Of a stretch of 64,000 nucleotides of DNA, positions 16,581 to 25,224 are shown one piece after another. The notes beneath the pieces are model-generated. The model was not told the origin of the DNA. It worked only from the letters and a program-made list of their open reading frames with translations, and searched no databases. Position 1 is the stretch's first letter, and every line of letters begins with the position of its first letter. The DNA comes from Deltaproteobacteria bacterium (GTDB lineage: Bacteria > Desulfobacterota > Binatia > UBA1149 > SPBQ01). A program made the translations under genes and the position numbers. The stretch lies in contig JAJCZM010000049.1 in NCBI GenBank assembly GCA_029262375.1, forward strand, positions 129,992-193,991, given 5' to 3'.

Positions 16581-17750
16581 TCAGTCTTCGTTAACGGCCG
16601 GCCGTTCCATCGAGACGCCGCGCTTCTCGGCTCGGCGCCCTTCGGACTTCCTCTTCGAATGATACAACCGCAGGCCTTGGTCCGTGACCTGACCGACTCC
16701 CGGCAACGCGTCGCCCTGTTCTGGCACGGAGTCGGGGTCGGCGGCGCGACGAGCGTTGTGCGCGTCGAAGGCGGCGCGCCACTCGGTAACATTCTTAAAC
16801 TGGGTCGTGGGATCACCCGGATCATTCAGAATCGTTTCAACGATCGGCTCCAGCGGCATGAACAACGGATATAGTTCTGCTGGATCGTAACCATCGCCGC
16901 GATTGAACAAGCCCCCACATATTTCGCGTACCGAACAGGCGGCACAGACGTCGGCGTACAGATGGTCCCAGTCCGTCTGCCGGACGGTTTGCTTGTCGTC
17001 GAGGAAGTGCACGATGCGCTCTTCGAGTTTCACGATCTTTCGTGTCTCGGTGCTCGCCCATGCGAAGTCCGCCATGTAACACAGCGGAACTTTCTCGACT
17101 CGGAACGTTCGCCCACTATCGTTGAGCAGGGTCAGTGCACGACGCAGCGAATGCTCGAAATCGGCCAACCGCGGCGTGTACTGGTCTTGATTGACCTCCG
17201 CCCTCCCCATCGAGGGGTCGAGGTTGTTCCACACAAAGTGGCGAATGTAGGGGTGATGTTCGAGCCAGTACTCAATGTTCTCATGCAGATGATCCGCATT
17301 GAACGCATTGATCACGCAGTTGATGTTGATGTCTATGCCGGCGTTGTGGGCAGCTTCGATTCCACTCATCGCGCGACCGAGCGTATCTTTCATGCCACGC
17401 AGCCGTTCTTCGACGTCAGGGCGGATCGAGTAAACCGACACGTGCGCGAGTTGAAGCCCCGCATCGGCCATTTCCTGCGCAAAACCTTCGTTCCCGAGGT
17501 TGTGACCGTTCGTGATCATGCGGACGTGGAGTCCACAATCGCGCGCATAGCGCGTGATCTTCGGTAGCTCGGGGTGAAGCGTAGGTTCACCGCCGGTCAG
17601 GATGATTCCGAAATAGTCGCGCTCGACAAAGTCGTCCACCAGGACCTTCATTGAGTCGAAGTCGTGTGTGTACGGAGACGTCGGGTTCGAGCAGAAACCG
17701 CAAAGATGATTGCAGTGTCTGACGACTTGAATGTAACCGATATTGGCCAA
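16581..17750 (-). CDS. Radical SAM protein linked to the secreted cysteine-rich proteins
   Basis: 389 residues, TTG start supported by GGAG six bases upstream. The cluster motif is Cys13-x3-Cys17-x2-Cys20 (HCNHLCGFC) and the SAM site LTGGEPTLHPELP. The barrel text MITNGHNLGNEGF and VNCVINAFN-type strands follow. It ends with the same auxiliary signature as its neighbours: KVPLCYMADF, then VCAACSVREICGGLFNRGDGYDPAELYPL, followed by a charged 70-residue tail. It is the last gene of the minus-strand run 23.1-16.6 kb, behind two secreted proteins and a strong hairpin. It converges on the HExxH gene. Confidence 0.88.
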   Translation of the reverse strand: MANIGYIQVVRHCNHLCGFCSNPTSPYTHDFDSMKVLVDDFVERDYFGIILTGGEPTLHPELPKITRYARDCGLHVRMITNGHNLGNEGFAQEMADAGLQLAHVSVYSIRPDVEERLRGMKDTLGRAMSGIEAAHNAGIDININCVINAFNADHLHENIEYWLEHHPYIRHFVWNNLDPSMGRAEVNQDQYTPRLADFEHSLRRALTLLNDSGRTFRVEKVPLCYMADFAWASTETRKIVKLEERIVHFLDDKQTVRQTDWDHLYADVCAACSVREICGGLFNRGDGYDPAELYPLFMPLEPIVETILNDPGDPTTQFKNVTEWRAAFDAHNARRAADPDSVPEQGDALPGVGQVTDQGLRLYHSKRKSEGRRAEKRGVSMERPAVNED

Positions 17751-17769
17751 ACGGGTCTCCGCAAGTCAG

Positions 17770-17798
17770 CCGGAGCGTTTCACTGAGAAACGCTCCGG
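17770..17798 (-). terminator. Strong hairpin between secreted-protein gene and radical SAM gene
   Basis: Perfect 12-base-pair stem CCGGAGCGTTTC/GAAACGCTCCGG with a 5-base loop, located after the stop at 17806 and before the radical SAM ribosome site. No U-run follows, so full termination is unlikely. It would fit partial attenuation or mRNA stabilisation, giving more of the upstream secreted protein than of the enzyme. Confidence 0.6.
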
Positions 17799-17805
17799 TG
17801 CTCGC

Positions 17806-19551
17806 TTACTCGCAAGTCGATGCGGCCAGATCCAATGTTGCCGAATCGATGGTCGCGTCGAAGAAAATCACGTCGAACGGGTTCAAGACATCGACAGGCG
17901 ACGGATTCTGCATCACCAGCAGTTCGCCAGGAGCCGGCGGCACACTGGAGTACGTCCCCTGCAGATCGATCACTGTATCGTGATGGATCACCGTATTGAT
18001 GATGCCCACGATCTCCGCCTCGATAAACGTATCGAACTGGACAGTAGCGCTACCGCCACCGCCGAGCGGCGTGATATCAATCTCGCCCGGGATCACATTG
18101 ACGGTCTCCTCGATGATACCGCGCGTTCTCTGATCCACGGCCGGGTGTGCCGTGTCGTCGCGCAGCCTAAGCTCGAGGTCGCCCTGCGCGGTCGATGATT
18201 CAAACAACATGTCGATGACCTCAGCCTCGACATCGTCCAACCCGTCCGTATCTGCGTCGCCGAGCGTACCGAGCTCAACGCGCACGGTGACCGAACCGAA
18301 GGTCTTGATCTGCTGCGGACCACCGGCGATCGGAATATTGAGGACCGCGTCGATACACGCCGTCGGGAACACGAAGATCAGATCGTCAGGTAGCGTCGTG
18401 GTCGTGGTGGTCGTCGTCGTGGTCGTGGTGGTCGTCGTCGTAGGCGGCAACGTAGTGCCAGGGCAGGAGCAGTCCGGCAGACAGGCGCCCGGACACAGCG
18501 AACTGGCGATACCGTCACACGCTTCCTCCGCGCCGCCCGGCCCACTCGTGCACGACGCGTTCGAACAGCGCACGTGGTCGCCGCAAATCGCAATCGTACA
18601 CGCGTTGGTACAGGTGTCTTGATTGTTCGGGTTGCCGTCGTCGCACTCTTCGCCTGCCTGAGGGAAGCCGTCGCCACACTGCTGCATCGTCGTCGTCGTC
18701 GTGCTGGTCGTGCTGGTCGTGGTCGTCGTGACCATCGCCGGGCAACTGTTGTTCACGACGCCTTCGTCGAAGAAATCACAATCCTGGGTCAGACCGTCGA
18801 CGCTGTTGAGCATCAAACAGGAGCGGCACCTTACGAGACGATCCATGCACAGACCGAAGTCGAGGACCCCGAGTGCGCCTCCACAAAAGCCGGGCAATAC
18901 GTTCGGCACCTGCGTGAGCGGGCACTTCCCGAGGAAGCTCACCATCAGCTTCGTCGTCGCCTTGCGAAGCTTCCCCTTCACGTCGGTCGCGACAGTATTG
19001 AAGCAAGCCTCGAGTTGCGCCGACGAACCGATACCAGCCGTCTTCAGCCCATCGCTCTTACACTTCACGAAATCTTTGAAGACCTGATCCGACAGCTTCG
19101 TGTAGGCTTTGCCCACGGCCGCACGGCAACCGGACGGGTCAGGAGGAATCGTCCCTCCGGTGTCTTCGCCGTAGATGTCTTCCGCAAGCTCCAGTCCCTC
19201 CAGGAACACCGCGGTGTTGGCCGTTGCGCCGTTCGTATAGCCGAAGTCCGGCACGTTGGAACAGTTCTTGGCTTCCTGCACGAGCAACTTGCCCTGCGCC
19301 TTCGCGATTCGTCCGCCCGGATCGGCGGCCACGCATTCGACCGGGTCGAGCGTTCCACCGCTCTCAACCTGCTTCGCACATCGCGCAACCGACTTGCTGA
19401 AAGTCTTCGCCAGCTTGCCGGCCGCCTTGTTGATCGACGTGATGCACTTGCGCTGTTCCGGGTTCTGGAACTGCGCCGACGCCGGCACAGTGAACCCAGC
19501 CACGAGCAACGTCGCGATAAGAATGGTGGATGCGTGTTTGGATCGCTTCAT
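17806..19551 (-). CDS. Secreted cysteine-rich protein with threonine linkers (paralogue 2)
   Basis: 581 residues. The ATG at 19551 has AGGA five bases upstream and starts a clean signal peptide (cut near PASA-Q); an in-frame ATG at 19605 overlapping the upstream stop is the alternative. Residues ~30-250 are the shared N-terminal domain: QRKCITSINKAAGKLAKTF..., PGFCGG, CRSC, CDFFDEGVVNNSC. Two threonine-rich linkers frame a Myxococcus-type cysteine repeat (QCGDGFPQAGEECDDG) and another cysteine-rich stretch. The C-terminal ~190 residues are beta-rich and end in Cys-Glu. Such Thr linkers are often glycosylated in exported proteins (inference). The gene follows the EGF protein gene and precedes the radical SAM gene. 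Confidence 0.85.
   Translation of the reverse strand: MKRSKHASTILIATLLVAGFTVPASAQFQNPEQRKCITSINKAAGKLAKTFSKSVARCAKQVESGGTLDPVECVAADPGGRIAKAQGKLLVQEAKNCSNVPDFGYTNGATANTAVFLEGLELAEDIYGEDTGGTIPPDPSGCRAAVGKAYTKLSDQVFKDFVKCKSDGLKTAGIGSSAQLEACFNTVATDVKGKLRKATTKLMVSFLGKCPLTQVPNVLPGFCGGALGVLDFGLCMDRLVRCRSCLMLNSVDGLTQDCDFFDEGVVNNSCPAMVTTTTTSTTSTTTTTMQQCGDGFPQAGEECDDGNPNNQDTCTNACTIAICGDHVRCSNASCTSGPGGAEEACDGIASSLCPGACLPDCSCPGTTLPPTTTTTTTTTTTTTTTTLPDDLIFVFPTACIDAVLNIPIAGGPQQIKTFGSVTVRVELGTLGDADTDGLDDVEAEVIDMLFESSTAQGDLELRLRDDTAHPAVDQRTRGIIEETVNVIPGEIDITPLGGGGSATVQFDTFIEAEIVGIINTVIHHDTVIDLQGTYSSVPPAPGELLVMQNPSPVDVLNPFDVIFFDATIDSATLDLAASTCE
18395..18442 (-). repeat. GTC/GTG-rich trinucleotide tract encoding a Thr16 linker
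   Basis: Mixed gtc/gtg triplets on the plus strand encode about sixteen consecutive threonines (ACC/ACG) on the minus strand. Codon mixing lowers slippage, but the tract could still vary in length between strains. A shorter similar tract lies at about 18685-18735. Confidence 0.75.
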
Positions 19552-19601
19552 GGTCGTCCTGCTCGTCCCGGATCGATTCTCGTTTGACGGCTTCCTCTCG
19601 T

Positions 19602-22600
19602 TCATGGGGCCGCCACCGTCGTGAGGAAGATGCCGATGAAGTCTCCGGTACGCGCGACATCAACCACCGAGGGTTGTAGACCCAAGAAGGCAGGCAGCGG
19701 GAAGGCTCCGAACGCACCGGCCAGGCTCGGAACGATCGGCGCAATCAGACCCGGCAGTACGAACTGCACGGTTGCCTCACTGATGCCGAGCGGGTTGTCG
19801 AGCACCGAGAAAGCGATGTTGGCCGGATCGGGCTCGATCAGCGACGGCACCAGATCACCGGTCCCGACGTCGATCGCCAAGTCGAACGCCGACAGTAGAT
19901 CCAACGTCAGCACACCGTAGCCGGTTTCCGGCAAGCCTACCGTGACGACCTCGATGAGCATGTGCGAGATCAGCAGTTCCGCGACCTCGCCCGCGCCGCC
20001 GGTATTGCCACTGAGCACCGGCGTGATCGTCGGCGTGATGCGCAACTTGAGCGGTGTCAGCGGATCCAATTGTCCGAACTCCGGCAAGAACGACGACAGC
20101 ACGCCCGCCGTGATGGTCTGCAACCCGGTCCCCGGTACAAACTCAACCTCGGTAATCTCCGAGCTCAAGGAACCCGCTTCGACCTGCGACGCGAGCACCT
20201 GATTGAACACCGAGTCCGACATCACCATGGCCATGTCGTAAGCGACGCCATTGGGGCTCGTACCGGAGGCCAGCTGCGCGAACGGATAAGTCTGCGGGAT
20301 GTAGTACGTCTCGGTAACCGTCGGCGCACTCGGATCCGGAGTGATCGTCGACATGATCGCGCCCGAAGCGAGCGTGATGCCGAAGTTGTCTTCCGGAATC
20401 GAGAACAGCGGCGTGTCCAGGTTCACGCCGAAACCACCACCGATGGCTCCGGTCAGCTCAACGTCAGCCAACGTGTCTTCGATCGCTTGCGCAACAGGAG
20501 CGTCCTGTGGCCCGCCTCCGTCCGGATCGGCCAGGAAGCCTACGAAGCCGTCCCTCGTAAGTTGCTCGATATCACCCACGAGAGACTGGACGATGTCGCC
20601 GATAATCGGCGCATCACAGATGCCGCTATAAAATTCCGACGCGAACGACGGCAAGAACTGAATGCCCACATCCGCCAGCTGGTTGACGTCGATGATCGTG
20701 TTGTCCGAGGGATCGGGTTCGAGAGCGTAGTCACCGGAAATGACCGTCTCGAGGGCAAAGATCCGAAGACCGCAGCTGATGTCGCCCGAGATCTGAACAT
20801 CGACGTCCAAGCGATCGAGCGTGATGTCGCCGTGAACGAGATTCGTCCTCGAATCCAGTTCGAGAGAAAAGCCGTCGAGACTTACCGACGCTAACGTTGC
20901 ATCGACGCAGATGAGGCCCAACAGGTAACACTCGTTGTCGATGATTTTGGTGCCCACCGGCAATAGAGTCGACGGATCGAGGTCAACGAGGCTGGTCAGT
21001 ACCGGACCGAATGCGTCGAAGCCGGCATCGGTGATACGCAATCCGACGCTCTGTTCGACTTCACCACCGTACGGCCGCGAGTCGCCGGAAATAACCACCA
21101 CACGGTCACGTACCGTGAAGCCGGTAGAGAGCTGCGTAACCTCGGCGCGCACGCCGTTGAAGATGAGTACCGGATCGAGCGGTATCGTCGTCGAGAACGA
21201 GCCGTCTACCGGATTGATCGGTACGACGATCGGCGAATCGTCGCCGGCCATGATCGTCAGTTGCACATCCCCGTACGGATTCGCCACGACCACACCCGTC
21301 ACACCGATGGTGCCGGCCTGCGTGAAGATGCCATGGGTCGGCGACGTCAGCGTCACCGTGATCGGGCTACAGACGCTAGCGAACGGATTGCCGTAGTGGC
21401 CGTCTCGACATTCGCAGTCGAAGGTACCCGGCTCATTGATGCAGTTCGCATCGACGGAACAGTTATCGCCGCCGTTCTCGCCGGCACACTCGTCGTAGTC
21501 GGTGCAGGTGACACCGTCGCCGAAGTAACCGGCGTTGCAGGTGCAATCGAAGCTGCCGCTCGTATTCAAGCACGTCGCTTCCGCGTGACAGTTGTCGGTG
21601 CCGAGAGCGCACTCGTCGTCATCGTCGCAGATCGCGACGCCGTCACCCGAGAAACCCGGCGCGCAAGCGCAGGAGAACGAGCCGGCGGGCGCATTGGTGC
21701 AGATAGCATTGAGATGACAGTTGTTGCCCGTGCCTTCACCGATGCATTCATTGTCGTCAACGCAGACGACGCCGCTACCGCTGTAACCCGGGTCGCACGT
21801 GCAGGTAAAGCTGCCTGGGATGTTGGTACAGAACGCGTGGATATCGCAGTTATCGACGAACATCGCGCATTCGTTCTGATCGATACAGTCCTGCCCGGGG
21901 CCGACGTAGCCGGGATTACAGTCGCAGGTGAACCCACCGACCGTGTTCATGCAGGTAGCGTCAGCGTGGCAGTTATTGCCCGTGCCTTCGCCAATACACT
22001 CGTTGTCGTCAACGCATAGGATCCCGTCGCCGCTGAAGCCTAAGTCACATGCGCAATCGAAGCTGGCCTCGGTGTTCGTACAAGTCGCGAACGCGTGGCA
22101 ATTGTCGGTGCCTTCGGTGCACTCGTCGATATCGGTGCAGTTGACGCCGTCGCCTTCGTAGCCGGCATCGCAAGAGCAAGAAAACCCATCAACTTCGTCG
22201 GTGCACGTCGCATTGACGTCGCAATTGTTGCCGCCGTTCTCGCCGGCGCACTCGTCCGCAGCAGGATCGACGCAGCTGCCGTCGGCGAGATTGTTGTCGT
22301 AGAGCTCGCAGGCGATATCGAGATTGTCGGTCTGTTTCAGGGTCAGGCAGGTCCGGCATCGTGAGCGCTGATCCATGCAGGTGAGAAGGTCACCGGACCC
22401 AACGCAGTCGCCTGGGAACGTAGCGGCGATATCGGCCACATCGATGCAGCGCTTGAGATACGCGCGCGCCAGCTTCTCGAACGATTTCCCGATGCGGCCC
22501 TTGATGTCGAAATCGACGGAGTCCATGCAGTTTCCGAGCTGCGCAGACGACTCAATAGAACTGATCTTGAGCCCGTCTTTCTTGCAATCGATGAAAGCCC

Positions 22601-23123
22601 GCAGGCGCGCATCGTTGACTCGCGTGTAGGTCTTGGCGACGGCCTGTTGGCAAGCGTTGCGCAAAGCCGTCGACGACCCCGGCGTAAGCGGCGTTTCCGC
22701 GTCATCGCTAAGCAGATCGTGGAGGTGCTCGATCGCTTGCGCTCGTGCTGAAGCGCTACCCGTTGCTGCCGGCACGTAACCGAAGTCGGGAACGGTGGTG
22801 CACTTCTTGGCATCGGTCTTGGCGGCTTTCTGCTGCGCCTTGACCACGCGGCTTTCGGCCGCCGCCAGGCACGCGTCCATGTTGCCCGGCGTCGCGGCAA
22901 GCACTCCGTCGGTCATGTCGTTGACGCAATCCGCAACGAGGCGATGTTGAGCCTTGGCCACTTTCGACAGCGCGCGGTTCATCCCGACAATGCATGATTG
23001 TTGACCTTTCGTTTGCGGCTGGGCTTCAACCGCGATGGGCAGCAGCGCCATTGAGAAGACAACGAAAGCGGCAAAGGTGGTCGAAAATACAGAACGGCAG
23101 TGACGCATTGGCGAACTCGACAT
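19602..23123 (-). CDS. Very large secreted protein: shared N-domain, seven EGF modules, BPI/TULIP-like C-terminus (paralogue 3)
   Basis: 1173 residues from the ATG at 23123 (AGGGG five bases upstream), with a signal peptide ending near AVEA-Q. Residues ~40-285 are the shared N-terminal cysteine domain ([22 protein letters not shown]). Residues ~290-580 hold seven calcium-binding EGF-like modules; most carry the aspartate/asparagine hydroxylation pattern C-x-N-x4-F-x-C-x-C, e.g. [12 protein letters not shown] and [12 protein letters not shown]. The last ~500 residues alternate strands and amphipathic helices, with two spaced cysteines (ISCGL, GICDAP) and a tail [12 protein letters not shown] that recall the eukaryotic BPI/LBP lipid-binding (TULIP) fold. 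That last assignment is by pattern only. No membrane anchor is seen. Confidence 0.85.
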   Translation of the reverse strand: MSSSPMRHCRSVFSTTFAAFVVFSMALLPIAVEAQPQTKGQQSCIVGMNRALSKVAKAQHRLVADCVNDMTDGVLAATPGNMDACLAAAESRVVKAQQKAAKTDAKKCTTVPDFGYVPAATGSASARAQAIEHLHDLLSDDAETPLTPGSSTALRNACQQAVAKTYTRVNDARLRAFIDCKKDGLKISSIESSAQLGNCMDSVDFDIKGRIGKSFEKLARAYLKRCIDVADIAATFPGDCVGSGDLLTCMDQRSRCRTCLTLKQTDNLDIACELYDNNLADGSCVDPAADECAGENGGNNCDVNATCTDEVDGFSCSCDAGYEGDGVNCTDIDECTEGTDNCHAFATCTNTEASFDCACDLGFSGDGILCVDDNECIGEGTGNNCHADATCMNTVGGFTCDCNPGYVGPGQDCIDQNECAMFVDNCDIHAFCTNIPGSFTCTCDPGYSGSGVVCVDDNECIGEGTGNNCHLNAICTNAPAGSFSCACAPGFSGDGVAICDDDDECALGTDNCHAEATCLNTSGSFDCTCNAGYFGDGVTCTDYDECAGENGGDNCSVDANCINEPGTFDCECRDGHYGNPFASVCSPITVTLTSPTHGIFTQAGTIGVTGVVVANPYGDVQLTIMAGDDSPIVVPINPVDGSFSTTIPLDPVLIFNGVRAEVTQLSTGFTVRDRVVVISGDSRPYGGEVEQSVGLRITDAGFDAFGPVLTSLVDLDPSTLLPVGTKIIDNECYLLGLICVDATLASVSLDGFSLELDSRTNLVHGDITLDRLDVDVQISGDISCGLRIFALETVISGDYALEPDPSDNTIIDVNQLADVGIQFLPSFASEFYSGICDAPIIGDIVQSLVGDIEQLTRDGFVGFLADPDGGGPQDAPVAQAIEDTLADVELTGAIGGGFGVNLDTPLFSIPEDNFGITLASGAIMSTITPDPSAPTVTETYYIPQTYPFAQLASGTSPNGVAYDMAMVMSDSVFNQVLASQVEAGSLSSEITEVEFVPGTGLQTITAGVLSSFLPEFGQLDPLTPLKLRITPTITPVLSGNTGGAGEVAELLISHMLIEVVTVGLPETGYGVLTLDLLSAFDLAIDVGTGDLVPSLIEPDPANIAFSVLDNPLGISEATVQFVLPGLIAPIVPSLAGAFGAFPLPAFLGLQPSVVDVARTGDFIGIFLTTVAAP

Positions 23124-23505
23124 GAGACCCCTAACTCCCGGCACACGCGCCCCACGTTCGCGCACACCCTATCTCCACGATCCGAATAGCCCGATAAGGA
23201 CGGGCCCGGTAGCTCCTACGATTTCGGCAGCTTATTCCAATTGAGCATTCAATGTACAGGGCGGAAACGAGTTTATGCTCACCTTGGGACGGCGAGCACG
23301 GATCGACGCCCGGCGGTAGCCCCTTCGGGTGGACGCAGGCGCTCGTTGTCCTGACCGGCTAGCCGGCCAAGCACCCGCCCGAATGGGGGCGTGCCCGACG
23401 TATGTGCATCGGACGGGGCCGCTTGCCTCCCATAGTGGACCGGGCAAAGCTCTGCCCGCCTCGGGGAACTGCGGCAGTACGACCCACGGAGACATCTATT
23501 ATAAT
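23124..23505. promoter_or_regulatory. Divergent intergenic region, right end of the Hxs locus
   Basis: 382 bases without a gene. Contains a perfect 12-base palindrome CCGGCTAGCCGG at 23355-23366, and an imperfect GC hairpin at about 23371-23394. TATAAT occurs directly before the LLM start codon, too close to serve as its -10 unless that start is wrong. The leader of the minus-strand EGF gene begins here too. Confidence 0.4.
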
Positions 23506-24480
23506 ATGCGTATTTCCTGCGGCCTGATTCCCGGTCCTGACTGCGTTGCTCACGCTCGCCTCGCCGAAGAGCTCGGCTACGAGAGAGTCTGGCTCGCCGA
23601 TTCGATCGCGATCTACGAAGACATCTTCATTTGGCTCGGCCAGATTGCCCGAGAGACTGAGCGCATCGGTCTTGGCACCGGCGTTCTGGTACCGCACACC
23701 CGCCACGTCATGACCACGGCGTCGGCGATCGCAACTATGGAAGAACTCGCCCCCGGCCGAATGGCATACGCATTCGGGACCGGTGCATCCGCGAGATGGA
23801 TCATCGGAAAAAAGCCGCTCACGCTCAAATACGTGCGAAATTACATCGTAGCCCTTCGCGGCCTGTTACGCGGAGAGGTCGTCGAGTACGACGGCGCGAA
23901 GCTACAGATGATCCATCGGCCGGGCCTGGCGCCGGCACGCCCCATCGACGTTCCGCTGCTCCTGAGTGCGGCCGGGCCCAAGGGTCAGGCTATCGCGAAA
24001 GAAATCGCCGATGGACTGATGAGTCTCTCCGGCGGCGTTCCCGATTGGGATTGGCACATCCAACTTGTCAGCGGCACCGTCTTGGCCGAAGGCGAAACGA
24101 TCGAAAGTGACCGCGTAAAGTCTTCGATTGGACCGTGGTACACGGTCGTCTACCACGGCATGTGGGAAGGCGATCCTACCAGCGTGGACATGCTGCCGCT
24201 CGGTGCGCAGTGGCGCGCCGCAATCGAGAAAGAACGCCCGGAAGACGAACGACATCTCTGCGTGCACGAAGGACACGTGACCGAAGTCACCAAGCGTGAC
24301 CGCGCAATCGTCGATGCCGCCGGCGAAAACCTATCGATGATGAGTTGGGTCGGAGACGCCGACGCGGTTCGGTCGATGGCCGACGCCGCCGGTAAGGACG
24401 GCGTCAGCGAGATCATGTACTGGCCCGCGGGGCCCGACATTGCGCGCGAGCTACGAGCCTTCGCCGAATCGGTCGGCTAG
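23506..24480 (+). CDS. Luciferase-like (LLM) oxidoreductase, right flank of Hxs locus
   Basis: 324 residues from the ATG at 23506; the frame is open further upstream, but that text is not protein-like. Family signs: MRISCGLIPGPD, ARLAEELGYERVWLADS, RIGLGTGVLVPHTRHVMTTAS, GRMAYAFGTGASARWI and VPLLLSAAGPKGQAIAKEIADG. This is the flavin/F420 luciferase-like TIM barrel. It is divergent from the EGF protein gene and shares its stop with the convergent membrane-protein gene. Identity to the LLM protein at 3.2 kb is limited, so they are not a recent duplication. The substrate is unknown. Confidence 0.9.
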   Translation: MRISCGLIPGPDCVAHARLAEELGYERVWLADSIAIYEDIFIWLGQIARETERIGLGTGVLVPHTRHVMTTASAIATMEELAPGRMAYAFGTGASARWIIGKKPLTLKYVRNYIVALRGLLRGEVVEYDGAKLQMIHRPGLAPARPIDVPLLLSAAGPKGQAIAKEIADGLMSLSGGVPDWDWHIQLVSGTVLAEGETIESDRVKSSIGPWYTVVYHGMWEGDPTSVDMLPLGAQWRAAIEKERPEDERHLCVHEGHVTEVTKRDRAIVDAAGENLSMMSWVGDADAVRSMADAAGKDGVSEIMYWPAGPDIARELRAFAESVG

Positions 24481-24932
24481 GCGAGCAGCAGATTCATGAT
24501 CGTGGCAAATTCGAGTACCGCGTAGGGAAGCAATACCCACGGGCTCAGAAGCGCATCGCGCAGCGCGCCCTTCTTGTCGGCGCCATCGAACGGATTGACG
24601 GGAGTTGCCCATGAGGCGACCTCGTCGCTCGACTCAGTCGGCAGATCCGCAATCATCCGTCTCACCGCCAAGCGGCGCACTTTGTAGACGACTCCGACGT
24701 AGGAGAAATACACGTCGACCACCCAGAGGGCGATCAGACCGGGAAACACCACGAGCGCAATCGACAGCGGCCCCACGCCCTCGCCCGCAATGCCGAGCAT
24801 CCCCACAATCCACGCAGCGGCGGCCAGCGCCCGACACAGCGCGGTCGCAACGACCTCTTGCTCGACGAAAGCCGACAACGTGCCGTGCTCGTCGAACAGG
24901 CAGTCTTGTTTGAATTCCTTGATGTCTTCCAC
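24477..24932 (-). CDS. Small membrane protein of unknown function
   Basis: About 151 residues from GTG 24932, preceded by an AGAGAG ribosome-like site; the frame extends to 25010 with less plausible text. The N-terminus is soluble (EDIKEFKQDCLFDEHG), followed by three hydrophobic segments (ALCRALAAAAWIVGMLGIAG, then PLSIALVVFPGLIALWVVDV, then near the C-terminus SPWVLLPYAVLEFATIMNLLL). I recognise no family. Its stop overlaps that of the LLM gene tail to tail. Confidence 0.65.
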   Translation of the reverse strand: MEDIKEFKQDCLFDEHGTLSAFVEQEVVATALCRALAAAAWIVGMLGIAGEGVGPLSIALVVFPGLIALWVVDVYFSYVGVVYKVRRLAVRRMIADLPTESSDEVASWATPVNPFDGADKKGALRDALLSPWVLLPYAVLEFATIMNLLLA

Positions 24933-25149
24933 TTTTTCTCTCTCGCTTCGATAGGAGGCCGATTCGATCCTAAGCGCCGGCCCGGTCACGTCGCGCGCTA
25001 GACGGCGCAAGTTGATCTGAAAGCAGAAGATATAGCAGTACCGATGAGGGCTCCAAACGGCCGCTGCGACCCCGCAGAAAACAAAGCGGCAGGCGGTACG
25101 ATCACTCTGATAGCCTTAAACCGCGCATTCGACTCACTCTCGACATCCG

Positions 25150-25173
25150 TACGCCAATTCAGTTTTAGGCGTA
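25150..25173. promoter_or_regulatory. Inverted repeat upstream of TonB receptor gene 1
   Basis: TACGCC and GGCGTA arms separated by 12 bases, nested inside a wider CATCCG/CGGATG pair (25144 to about 25195). Position 50 bases before the receptor start suits an operator or leader structure; no known regulator consensus recognised. Confidence 0.3.
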
Positions 25174-25224
25174 TGGCATAAGCCTTGTCGGATGCGGCCT
25201 ACATCGTTGGGGGCGGAGGTGATG

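Noticed and set aside
19962-22019. Long plus-strand open frames opposite the EGF protein
   Set aside because: Antisense shadows of a GC-rich, repetitive coding region; arginine-rich and alanine/valine-rich low-complexity text without motifs.
21400-22300. Regular ~120-base periodicity that might suggest a CRISPR or DNA repeat array
   Set aside because: The period is that of the EGF modules; DNA copies are diverged and in frame, with conserved cysteine codons.
23500-23505. TATAAT directly before the LLM start codon as a promoter -10
   Set aside because: It would start transcription inside the coding sequence, and no -35 of the right form lies 17 bases upstream.
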